Shown one piece after another: positions 1 through 5,869 of a stretch of 7,807 nucleotides of DNA (positions are counted from its first letter, which is position 1; each line of letters starts with the position of its first letter). The stretch is from Deltaproteobacteria bacterium RBG_16_44_11. Its GTDB lineage: Bacteria > Desulfobacterota > Syntrophia > Syntrophales > Smithellaceae. Under the pieces are notes generated by a model, which did not search any database, was not told the DNA's origin, and worked only from the letters and a program-made list of their open reading frames with translations. Position numbers and translations under genes: made by a program. The DNA lies in NCBI GenBank assembly GCA_001797845.1, contig MGQN01000046.1, forward strand, positions 53,649 through 61,455, written 5' to 3'.

Positions 1-191
1 AACTTATATCGTGGAAGTTAAAAACTGCTCTTTCCCCGACAGCGACCACAGTTTTAAATAAAGGTCTGGGAATTGATTGAACAAATATGCTTAATATTAA
101 TTTTGCTCTTATGCGTTCGCGATGTCTGTTTTTTATTAATTTAGTTCAACAAATTTTTACCGCGCTTCGCCTGTACAATATTTGAGTTTCG
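1..191. other. Intergenic left edge, no supported gene
   Basis: No gene can be supported here. Bases 2-61 are open on the plus strand and end in TAA, which could be the last 19 codons of a gene entering from the left. A second plus frame (3-80) and a minus frame are open over the same bases, so no choice is possible from this window. The stretch from about 135 to the stop codon of the neighbouring isomerase resembles the hairpin repeats at 5203-5358 and is listed separately. I see no clear terminator with a T-run after the isomerase gene. Confidence 0.5.
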
Positions 192-195
192 TTAA
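135..195 (+). repeat. Decayed copy of the GCTTCGC hairpin repeat
   Basis: This stretch matches the second half of the repeat unit ending near 5363 in the same order. It has ATTAATT at 135-141, AACAAA at 148-153, a central GCTTCGC, and TTTGAGTTTCGTTAA at 181-195. The last block agrees at 13 of 15 positions with TTTGAGTCTCATTAA at 5349-5363. The arms keep only a weak CAAAT/ATTTG pairing, so it looks like an old, degraded copy. It overlaps the TAA stop (192-194) of the minus-strand isomerase gene. The match was made by eye, and chance similarity in AT-rich DNA remains possible. Confidence 0.4.
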
Positions 196-1247
196 TATAT
201 AACTATTTTTGCGTTTGCCCGTAATTTCTTCATGAGTGCGGCAAAAGCATCATTTTGTTTTTGTTGTTCCAAATAATTTGAAATTCTTTCTTCAACTTCT
301 TCCAGAGTTATTTTCTTTGAGGGATTGTGTTCCAATACTTGAATAATATGATAACCATAATCGGTAGTTATAACAGGACCAATGACATTTTTCTCCTGCG
401 AGAATGCGGCATCTTCAAAAGGTTTTACTGTTTGTCCCTTCCTAATAGCGCCTAAATCACCACCATTCTGCTTGCTGGGGCAGTCGGAGTTTTTAGCGGC
501 AACTTCGGCAAAATCGGCCCCCCCGATGATTTGTTTGCGCAAATTTTCTATTTTTTCTTTCTTTTCGGATTTGATTTTATCATCATCCTTTTCATTAATG
601 GTTAAAAGAATGTGGCGGACGTGCACATTCTCCGGAATGGTAAATTTATCGCTATTATCATTATAGAATTTTTTTATTTCCTTTTCTGTGGGCTTTGCTT
701 TATTGCCGAGCTCCATCATCACAATCTTTTTTACTTTAATATCTGAAGCCAAACTATTTTTAAATTTCTCCATCGTTACCTTATTGCTTTTAAGAAAATC
801 TTCCAATTTTTTATCCGGCGGAATACTTGCTTTTATTTTTTCGATTGCTTCATTAATTTCTTTTTCAGTTGCTTGAATATTTCTCTTTTCTATCTCCGCA
901 TCTAAAATTGTGCGTATAATAAAATTCTCGACTAATTGCGTTTTAATGTTGGTTTGAATTTCTTTTTTTTGACCTTTAGGAATCTTGTCTTTATGCGTAT
1001 TCATCACCGCTTTAATCTCTTTTTCCAGCTGTGCCTTCTTTAATGCCTTTCCGTCAACGCTAACGGCGATATCGCCGGCTTGGGCTTGTTTTGCCGGCTC
1101 TGCCGGTTTTTCGCTGGGAGCTTGTGTTTGGTTTATTTCATCCGTCGTGGCGGGAGTTTCTTTTACTTCTTCATCCTTTCCGCAACCGGATACAAAAATA
1201 ATTAAAATGAAAATTGCTATCCAACTTATATAAATTTTATTTTTCAT
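192..1247 (-). CDS. Peptidyl-prolyl cis-trans isomerase lipoprotein (SurA/PrsA-like parvulin)
   Basis: The protein catalyses cis-trans isomerisation of prolyl bonds and probably chaperones secreted or outer-membrane proteins. Residues 1-22 form a lipoprotein signal: basic start, hydrophobic core and lipobox VSGC with Cys22 as the lipidation site. Residue +2 is Gly, so the Lol-avoidance Asp is absent and an outer-membrane location is plausible. A low-complexity Pro/Ala/Gln/Thr/Lys linker covers about 23-58. A SurA-N-like helical region covers about 59-200 and a single PPIC (parvulin) domain about 205-306, with VRHIL at 210-214, a GGDLG turn at 262-266 and GYHIIQV at 298-304. A charged helical tail follows. 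The 351-residue length suits a one-parvulin SurA or PrsA relative. The ATG start has a strong ribosome site, GGGAGGA, five bases upstream (plus positions 1253-1259). It appears to be transcribed alone. The family is clear, but the exact symbol (surA, prsA or ppiD) cannot be assigned. Confidence 0.92.
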   Translation of the reverse strand: MKNKIYISWIAIFILIIFVSGCGKDEEVKETPATTDEINQTQAPSEKPAEPAKQAQAGDIAVSVDGKALKKAQLEKEIKAVMNTHKDKIPKGQKKEIQTNIKTQLVENFIIRTILDAEIEKRNIQATEKEINEAIEKIKASIPPDKKLEDFLKSNKVTMEKFKNSLASDIKVKKIVMMELGNKAKPTEKEIKKFYNDNSDKFTIPENVHVRHILLTINEKDDDKIKSEKKEKIENLRKQIIGGADFAEVAAKNSDCPSKQNGGDLGAIRKGQTVKPFEDAAFSQEKNVIGPVITTDYGYHIIQVLEHNPSKKITLEEVEERISNYLEQQKQNDAFAALMKKLRANAKIVIY

Positions 1248-1294
1248 GAAATTCCTCCCGAAAATAGTTCGCCAACGCTTTTTTATTTAGTGAA

Positions 1295-1321
1295 GCTATA
1301 CGCAAAACGCGCCTTCGTCAA
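1295..1321 (-). promoter_or_regulatory. Candidate sigma-70 promoter for the isomerase gene
   Basis: On the minus strand TTGACG (plus 1316-1321) matches the -35 consensus at five of six bases. TATAGC (plus 1295-1300) lies 15 bases downstream and matches the -10 box at four of six. The spacing is short, so the -10 call is uncertain. The site is about 48 bases upstream of the ATG at 1247 and is followed by the GGGAGGA ribosome site. It lies in the 113-base gap after the glycosyltransferase gene, where no convincing terminator is visible. Confidence 0.4.
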
Positions 1322-1360
1322 GGAGATTATCCTGCCTTACAATCTTTTATATATTTATCT

Positions 1361-2716
1361 CTACGTTATTTTCCGTAAATATTGCATTATCTTTATTTGT
1401 TCCTCCAGGTTTGGAATAGTTTTACCAGGACTTATATTCAATTTTCCGCCCTGACCATGCAGGGAAAGAATTCTTTCCAGTGCTTCAAACATGTTGATTT
1501 GAGGATAAACTTCTCTGGTAAAATAATTGATTAATTTTAATGTTTTAAACCCGTCAAACCAGTCATTGTACTGACGGATAAGCGTTTTTTCGTCTTTTGT
1601 ATTGCGGCGAATATTTGACCAGGCAGAGGTAAAGCCACAACTTTTCAAAAAATTCTTCAACGAAGGATGGATTTGCTCAGCCTTTATCAAAATTTCTTCC
1701 GGAGCATATTTCAATGGCGTTTTCATAAGTTCCAGCCAGGCGGCCAATATGGCGAATATCCGTGGATCATATAAAAGATATTCCTGTTCACTACCGGAAA
1801 GGAAACGGTATATTCTTTTACCTGTGCCGAAAGGAACACGTGTGGAAGAACGCGCTGAGGGATAAACACATATATCTTTTATATACTGAACTTTTCCTAT
1901 TTTATTAAGCTTGTTAAGAAAATAGAAATCTTCCCCCGCCTTCCGTTTATTCATTCCTCTTACTTGAAGATAAGCTTCAGTGGATGTTACGATCGTTGAA
2001 CCTATGGAATGGAATGCCCAGGGAGATTTCGCATATCTAAGTCCCAATACCCAATACCGTAAAAATATTTCATAGCAGCATAGCGCAGCTTGTTCTTCAT
2101 AATTTAACGGCATTTGATGTTCATAAGCAACAATGGCTGTTTTAATCTTTGATGTAAAATAATTTCTTATAGAAAATAAATAATTGTTTTGGACCAGGGT
2201 ATCAGCGTCGAGGCTCAGAATTAGATTCGGCAGCGAAGAACTGTTTCCCAGCAGGCGCAACGCCATATCCATGCCGATTTTCCGCGCCATTCCTACGCCG
2301 CCGGTATTGGAGGACATTTCGTATCCGCTGGAGGAAGCGTCAATATAACCCAGTTTCAATTTTGAATCGGCCAAGGTGAGCAACAATTGATATAATTCCC
2401 GCTCGGCGCTGAATTCTCTTAAAGATTTTTTTCTCACCAGCGCTTCCAGACACTTCATCGTGTCCTGATTATTATTGACATCTGCTGCCGGTGAATCTTT
2501 TTTATTATTAACAACACATAATATAAAGGAATATTCCAAAGATGAAGGTTGATTGAGAGCTAAAGAGACTAATGTGGAAAAAATGTTTTCGTTTTCCGCG
2601 TAAGCCGGTATGACAACAACCTGAGAGATATTTTCCGTATTTTGAGCAATTAAATTCCACTTTTCACCCACCGAGTAATTGCGCAAATAAGTATCAAGTA
2701 ACAAAGATTTTTTCAT
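1361..2716 (-). CDS. Family 2-like (GT-A fold) glycosyltransferase
   Basis: This looks like a soluble cytoplasmic glycosyltransferase that uses a nucleotide-sugar donor. The acceptor is unknown. Residues 34-45 (VVIPAYAENENI) match the start of a GT-A fold. GGVGMARKIGMD at 139-150 resembles the 'G..ARN.G' helix common in family 2 enzymes. LSLDADT at 167-173 carries the metal-binding DxD motif (Asp170, Asp172). GEDFYFLNKL at 261-270 resembles the conserved acceptor-side 'ED' motif that holds the catalytic base. Residues from about 290 to 451 are a helical C-terminal extension that I do not recognise. There is no signal peptide and no membrane segment. The ATG overlaps the miaA stop as ATGA, so the two are almost certainly cotranscribed and translationally coupled; no independent ribosome site is evident. 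The GT-A fold is well supported, but the sugar and acceptor cannot be named. A mannosylglycerate-synthase-type or envelope role would be speculation. Confidence 0.8.
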   Translation of the reverse strand: MKKSLLLDTYLRNYSVGEKWNLIAQNTENISQVVVIPAYAENENIFSTLVSLALNQPSSLEYSFILCVVNNKKDSPAADVNNNQDTMKCLEALVRKKSLREFSAERELYQLLLTLADSKLKLGYIDASSSGYEMSSNTGGVGMARKIGMDMALRLLGNSSSLPNLILSLDADTLVQNNYLFSIRNYFTSKIKTAIVAYEHQMPLNYEEQAALCCYEIFLRYWVLGLRYAKSPWAFHSIGSTIVTSTEAYLQVRGMNKRKAGEDFYFLNKLNKIGKVQYIKDICVYPSARSSTRVPFGTGKRIYRFLSGSEQEYLLYDPRIFAILAAWLELMKTPLKYAPEEILIKAEQIHPSLKNFLKSCGFTSAWSNIRRNTKDEKTLIRQYNDWFDGFKTLKLINYFTREVYPQINMFEALERILSLHGQGGKLNISPGKTIPNLEEQIKIMQYLRKIT

Positions 2717-3624
2717 TTCAGGTATTTCATGGCGCTTTCTCGTAGTAAGGGATAATTATTCCCCTCAATCCAGTTAATGGCTATTCCCTTTTTTTCCATC
2801 CGGCGAAACCATGTTTCCTGCCTCTTGGCAAATTGATGTATACCGGTAGTTAATTTTGCTCTCATATCGTCAAAAGACATTTTGTTTTGCAGATATTGAG
2901 AAATATAGCGATACTCTAAACCAAAACTATCCAAACGCTCCCAGGATAAACCTTTATCATGCAGTTTGCTTACTTCCTCCATCATCCCCTGGTTCAGCCT
3001 TTCTTTCAGCCTAAGCTCAATGCGCCGGCGCAGCTGCAGCCTTTCCCAGCGAATGCCGAATACGACAGCGTCAATGTCCGGTTTTTCCCGTTGCTCGTTT
3101 TCTTTGATCTGCCGCGCCATTTCAATTTCGATAGCCCGGATTAACCTCTGGTTGTCATCAATATCTGTGCGGTTGTGCAAATGCGGTTTTAATACCATAA
3201 GCATCTCTTGAAGCTGACTTTTCGATTTTTTAGTTAATTCTTTTCTCAATTCCTCATCCGGTAGCGCTGGGGGCATATTATACCCGGCCAGCACAGATTC
3301 CAAATAAAGACCTGTTCCGCCGGCCAGAATCGGCAATATTTTTCCCCGGGTAAGTTTGATAAATATTTCATAGAATCTATTTTGGAACTCAAATAAGCTG
3401 AATTCGTTCTCGGGTTCCATAATATCTATCAAATGACAGGCGATTTGTTTGCCATCAATATTATACTGGTTCAAATCTTTACCCGTCCCGATATTCATTC
3501 CCCTATAAACCTGACGGGAATCGGCGGAAATTATTTCGCCCCCCAGATCATATGCGAGTCTAGCCGCCAGGGCAGTTTTACCTGATGCCGTGGGACCCAA
3601 AATTACGATTAGATTTTTTGCCAT
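2713..3624 (-). CDS. miaA: tRNA dimethylallyltransferase MiaA
   Basis: MiaA transfers a dimethylallyl group from dimethylallyl diphosphate to N6 of adenosine 37 in tRNAs that read codons starting with U, giving i6A. This is the first step towards ms2i6A. The 303-residue length is typical. The P-loop GPTASGKT is at 10-17. It is followed by the family signature ADSRQVYRGMNIGTGK at 34-49, which includes the catalytic-region Asp35 and Ser36. GGTGLY is at 102-107, and the tRNA-binding motif QFAKRQETWFRR is at 264-275. The ATG start has AAGGT about 11 bases upstream (plus 3636-3640), a moderate ribosome site. The gene overlaps the following glycosyltransferase by four bases and diverges from the MATE gene. 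In many proteobacteria miaA sits near mutL or hfq; neither is present here. The identification is secure. Confidence 0.97.
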   Translation of the reverse strand: MAKNLIVILGPTASGKTALAARLAYDLGGEIISADSRQVYRGMNIGTGKDLNQYNIDGKQIACHLIDIMEPENEFSLFEFQNRFYEIFIKLTRGKILPILAGGTGLYLESVLAGYNMPPALPDEELRKELTKKSKSQLQEMLMVLKPHLHNRTDIDDNQRLIRAIEIEMARQIKENEQREKPDIDAVVFGIRWERLQLRRRIELRLKERLNQGMMEEVSKLHDKGLSWERLDSFGLEYRYISQYLQNKMSFDDMRAKLTTGIHQFAKRQETWFRRMEKKGIAINWIEGNNYPLLRESAMKYLK

Positions 3625-3654
3625 ATTTTACTATTACCTTGAAAATAATTATTT

Positions 3655-3683
3655 TTGCATGTAGTGAAATAAAGTTCTATATT
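3655..3683 (+). promoter_or_regulatory. Candidate promoter for the MATE exporter gene
   Basis: TTGCAT (3655-3660) and TATATT (3678-3683) are separated by 17 bases. The -10 box matches consensus at five of six bases, while the -35 keeps only the leading TTG. The site lies in the 102-base divergent region between miaA and the exporter, about 43 bases upstream of the ATG at 3727. The same region must also hold the miaA promoter. On the minus strand TTGGCG followed 16 bases later by TATTAA is a weak possibility. The region is very AT-rich, so chance matches are likely. Confidence 0.35.
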
Positions 3684-3726
3684 TAATACCATTTAATAAT
3701 ATTTCGCCAATAATGGCTATATAAAA

Positions 3727-5070
3727 ATGATGAGAAGACTTGATTTAGGCAAAGAAGCAATCTTCCCGCTGATTTTGAAGATGAGTTGGCCGTCAATTAT
3801 AGCGATGATGGCCATGTCCGTTTACAACTTTATCGATACTTTTTGGCTGGCCCGGTTAAGCTCGCAGGCGCTGGCTGCTCTTACCGTTTGTTTTCCCATT
3901 CAGATGATTTTTGCCGCGATTGGTGTCGGCACCGGCGTGGGCGCCGGTTCTTTTTCCGCCCGCATGTTCGGCGCCGGTAAATTGATCCAGGCTAAACAAA
4001 CAGCCGGTCAAATATTCTTTCTTTCATTTTTCTTTGGCTTATTCATTATTGTTTTAATTTTATTTTTTCATGATTTCATTCTGAAAGTTTTCGGCGCCAC
4101 AGATGAGATAATGCCTTTATGCCGCGACTATCTTCTTATCATCGTCTTCAGCTCTCCTTTTCTTTTATTTTCGATGATGTCCAACAATTTGCTTCGCGCG
4201 GAAGGAAGGCCTCTTTTATCCATGTATGTCGTTTTAGTTGCTTCAATTTCCAGCGCGATTCTTGATCCATTTTTGATTTTTGGCATCGGCCCTTTTCCCC
4301 GCATGGAAATCAAAGGCGCGGCGCTCGCGGCAGTTATCTCGCAATTTCTCGCCGGCATGTTTTCCGTATATTTTTTGCGATTAAAATCTTCAAAATATGA
4401 ACTGCGACGAGAATATATTTTCCCGAATATTTCTATAATTAATTCTATTTACGCCACCGGCTTCCCTTCCATTGTTTCCAATCTAATTATTAGTTTGGTT
4501 TTAATTATTTATAATCATGTTCTGGCGCAATATGGCTCAATGGCTATCGCGACGCTGGGAATATGCTTTCGTGTCAACGGTCTGGTTACCATGATTTTAT
4601 ACGGAATCGGCTTTGGTTTAATGCCGATTGTCGCATATAGCCATGGCGCCGGACTCTACCAAAGGCTCACCCAATCAGTTTTTGTCGCCATGAAAGTCTC
4701 CATTTCGATTGCTTTGCTTTCATCGATAATCCTGATAATATTTGCTGATTATATTGTTTCTCTTTTTTCCAACGATCCGGCACTGACAATTATGGCCACA
4801 CCCGCTTTGCGCATATACGTCTGTGTTCTTGTGTTTATGGCGCCTACGCTGGTCTTTATAAACATGTTTCTTGGACTGGGTAAAGGAACACTGGCCATGT
4901 TTTTGCTTTTTTTCCGCGACACCGTTTTGCTTATTCCTTTATTAATCGCCTTGTCGTCCACAATCGGGATTATGGGGGCCTGGCTGGCTATACCCATCTC
5001 TAACATTTTAGCTTTTTTCTTGATCCTTTTTTACGCTAAAAAGGAGTTACGGCGTTTTCAAGTCGGCTAG
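3727..5070 (+). CDS. MATE-family multidrug/Na+ (or H+) antiporter
   Basis: This is an inner-membrane exporter of the MATE family (MatE domain, NorM/DinF relatives), which expels cationic drugs, dyes or metabolites in exchange for Na+ or H+. The 447 residues suit the usual 440-460 and 12 membrane helices in two MatE halves. The first half begins with LKMSWPSIIAMMAMSVYNFIDTFW across residues 18-41, where 'P' and the 'YNFIDTFW' stretch are typical of helix 1. GVGTGVGAGSFSARMFGAG at about 66-84 is the conserved glycine-rich loop. The second half starts near GFPSIVSNL at about 246. No substrate-deciding residue can be read with confidence. The start is ATG-ATG without a convincing ribosome site upstream. 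The gene stands alone on the plus strand, divergent from miaA and convergent with the cold-shock gene. The family is sure, the substrate unknown. Confidence 0.93.
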   Translation: MMRRLDLGKEAIFPLILKMSWPSIIAMMAMSVYNFIDTFWLARLSSQALAALTVCFPIQMIFAAIGVGTGVGAGSFSARMFGAGKLIQAKQTAGQIFFLSFFFGLFIIVLILFFHDFILKVFGATDEIMPLCRDYLLIIVFSSPFLLFSMMSNNLLRAEGRPLLSMYVVLVASISSAILDPFLIFGIGPFPRMEIKGAALAAVISQFLAGMFSVYFLRLKSSKYELRREYIFPNISIINSIYATGFPSIVSNLIISLVLIIYNHVLAQYGSMAIATLGICFRVNGLVTMILYGIGFGLMPIVAYSHGAGLYQRLTQSVFVAMKVSISIALLSSIILIIFADYIVSLFSNDPALTIMATPALRIYVCVLVFMAPTLVFINMFLGLGKGTLAMFLLFFRDTVLLIPLLIALSSTIGIMGAWLAIPISNILAFFLILFYAKKELRRFQVG

Positions 5071-5130
5071 TGCTTTTCCATTTTTGGAAACTTTATTTAC
5101 AGCGGGATAATGCGGCTGTAACTTTAAGCG

Positions 5131-5176
5131 TGCGTGACCTTGTGTGACCTTCAGGTTATCAGGTTATTAGGTTATG
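5131..5176 (+). repeat. Short tandem direct repeats (2 x 10 and 3 x 8 bases)
   Basis: TGCGTGACCT (5131-5140) is followed directly by TGTGTGACCT (5141-5150), one mismatch apart. Three copies of AGGTTAT plus a variable base (C, T, G) follow at 5153-5160, 5161-5168 and 5169-5176. The junction ACCTTCAGGT is itself an inverted repeat, so the two arrays have partly complementary cores (ACCT and AGGT). Slippage during replication could have produced them. No binding protein can be named. Confidence 0.75.
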
Positions 5177-5202
5177 TACTCTTTTTCGAAAATTTGTTTC
5201 TA

Positions 5203-5280
5203 ATTATCTCCCGCCGCTTCGCTCCTGGGATAATTCAACTAACGCTTCAAACTTCGCTACGTTTTGGAAATTTGATCCTC
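5203..5280 (+). repeat. Hairpin-pair repeat, unit A
   Basis: This is a 78-base unit with two stem-loops. The first pairs AATTATC (from 5202) and neighbouring C residues with CCTGGGATAATT (5224-5235) around a loop containing CGCTTCG. The second pairs TTCAAAC (5246-5252) with GTTTTGGAA (5261-5269), with small bulges, around the loop TTCGCTAC. Unit B follows immediately, with about two thirds identity by eye allowing one gap. The loops, the AACTAAC spacer and the ends are the best kept parts. Confidence 0.65.
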
Positions 5281-5358
5281 ATTATCCTAGTCGCTTCGTT
5301 CCTAGGATTAATTCGACTAACAAACATTACTTCGCTACACTTGTAATGTTTGAGTCTC
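5281..5358 (+). repeat. Hairpin-pair repeat, unit B
   Basis: This is the second 78-base unit, abutting unit A. Its first stem is ATCCTAG (5284-5290) with CTAGGAT (5302-5308) around a loop with CGCTTCG. ATT/AAT extends the stem past one bulged T. The second stem is the perfect 10-base CAAACATTAC (5321-5330) with GTAATGTTTG (5343-5352) around TTCGCTACACTT. GACT/AGTC extends it past a two-base bulge. Arms differ from unit A but still pair, while the loops are shared. This indicates selection or copying of structure rather than of a protein. Confidence 0.7.
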
Positions 5359-5361
5359 ATT

Positions 5362-5393
5362 AAAAAAAATGCCCCAATATTGGGGCATTTTTC
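5362..5393. terminator. Bidirectional intrinsic terminator between MATE and csp
   Basis: Positions 5365-5392 are a perfect 28-base palindrome with a GCCCC/GGGGC core, flanked by A and T tracts. Read on the minus strand, the stem is followed by eight T (plus 5362-5369), a strong terminator for the cold-shock gene whose stop is 30 bases away. Read on the plus strand there are five T, enough to serve transcripts from the MATE gene too. The position between convergent genes fits a shared terminator. Confidence 0.9.
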
Positions 5394-5422
5394 AATTCAA
5401 ATTAATCTTTTAATTGGAATTA

Positions 5423-5623
5423 TTATAGCGGCTGAACATTTGTTGCGCTTGGACCTTTATTGCCTTGCTCAACATCGAAGCGAATTCTCTGACCCTCATA
5501 AAGAGTCTTAAATCCTGTTCCTGCAATGGCGCTATAATGCACAAATACATCTCCACCTTCATCGTTTTCAATAAAACCAAAACCCTTCTTCTCGTTAAAC
5601 CACTTTACTTTTCCTTCTGCCAA
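5423..5623 (-). CDS. Cold-shock domain protein (CspA family)
   Basis: This is a 66-residue single cold-shock domain, an OB-fold that binds single-stranded RNA and DNA and acts as an RNA chaperone or antiterminator. RNP1 KGFGFI is at 13-18 and RNP2 VFVHYSA at 26-32. The length and the WFN motif at 8-10 are typical. The start is TTG at plus 5621-5623. The family nearly always begins M-A-x-G-x-V-K-W-F at this point, no in-frame ATG is near, and the run AAAGGGGGG (plus 5632-5640) sits eight bases upstream as ribosome site. The upstream leader is long and contains a terminator-like hairpin (5688-5727), so leader-based control is possible. Its 3' end is followed by the terminator at 5362-5393. The identity is secure, but which paralogue (cspA to cspG) cannot be told. 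Confidence 0.96.
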   Translation of the reverse strand: MAEGKVKWFNEKKGFGFIENDEGGDVFVHYSAIAGTGFKTLYEGQRIRFDVEQGNKGPSATNVQPL

Positions 5624-5631
5624 AGCTAAAA

Positions 5632-5640
5632 CCCCCCTTT
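5632..5640 (-). promoter_or_regulatory. Ribosome binding site fixing the csp TTG start
   Basis: On the minus strand this reads AAAGGGGGG, ending eight bases before the TTG codon. It differs from AAGGAGG by one A-to-G change but can still pair through G:U. The spacing and the conserved N-terminus of cold-shock proteins together make TTG the likely true start. A 10-base palindrome CAAATATTTG (5641-5650) lies immediately upstream. Confidence 0.65.
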
Positions 5641-5681
5641 CAAATATTTGCCTCCCGCCGGATAAAATATGGCGAGAAACT

Positions 5682-5738
5682 AAAAAACCGCACGAATTCT
5701 ATTTATTCCTTCAAGAATTCTTTGCGGTTAATTTTTTT
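5682..5738. terminator. Hairpin with T-tract in the csp leader (terminator or attenuator)
   Basis: CCGCACGAATTCT (5688-5700) pairs with AGAATTCTTTGCGG (5714-5727), leaving a small internal bulge and a 13-base loop. On the minus strand the stem is followed directly by six T (plus 5682-5687), the layout of an intrinsic terminator. On the plus strand it is followed by TTAATTTTTTT. It could end the opp-hydrolase transcript, whose last stop is at 5870. It lies only 59 bases before the csp ribosome site, and I find no good promoter between, so it may instead attenuate csp transcription. Confidence 0.65.
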
Positions 5739-5802
5739 CTTCTAAAACTCAACACTAACAATTTCCTGACAATCGCCGCCCTAATAATCCGTAATAATAT
5801 TG

Positions 5803-5828
5803 CGGCTTTCTCACGTTGCTTTAAGCCG
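5803..5828 (-). other. Inverted repeat downstream of the hydrolase gene
   Basis: CGGCTT (5803-5808) and AAGCCG (5823-5828) form a six-base stem around 14 bases. It lies about 40 bases past the hydrolase stop on the minus strand. No T-run follows in that direction, so it is not a standard intrinsic terminator; it could protect the transcript end. The rest of 5729-5869 shows no gene and no promoter I would defend. Confidence 0.35.
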
Positions 5829-5869
5829 TAGCACTATTTTTATTCAAAATCAAGTTTTTTTTCGCAATT

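Larger units (their letters stand above)
5071..5422. other. Non-coding, hairpin-rich interval between MATE and csp genes
   Basis: No gene is supported in this 352-base convergent interval. From left to right it holds a TTTCCA/TGGAAA hairpin (5075-5090) directly after the MATE stop and a perfect 7-base stem TTACAGC/GCTGTAA (5097-5121). Short direct repeats follow at 5131-5176, then the palindrome TTTTCGAAAA (5183-5192). Two 78-base hairpin-pair repeats (5203-5358) and a perfect 28-base terminator palindrome (5365-5392) complete it. An open frame on the plus strand from 5134 to 5346 runs straight through the repeats and has no known-protein character, so I do not call it a gene. Confidence 0.7.

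Noticed and set aside
2..80. Possible C-terminal end of a plus-strand gene entering from the left
   Set aside because: Two plus frames and a minus frame are all open over these bases, and none yields a recognisable protein end. The window is too short to decide.
382..1233. Plus-strand open frames opposite the isomerase gene
   Set aside because: They are antisense shadows of a well-supported gene with lipobox and parvulin motifs, and their translations are low-complexity Ser/Phe/Leu-rich.
5134..5346. Open frame of 70 codons on the plus strand
   Set aside because: It runs through the short direct repeats and both hairpin units, has no recognisable domain, and its sequence is explained by the non-coding repeats.
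5203..5358. CRISPR array
   Set aside because: There are only two abutting units with no unique spacers between identical repeats, the units diverge by about a third, and no cas gene is nearby.
5071..5392. Insertion sequence remnant or integron-like recombination site
   Set aside because: There is no transposase or integrase reading, no target-site duplication and no GTTRRRY-type core sites. The repeats look more like small hairpin elements.
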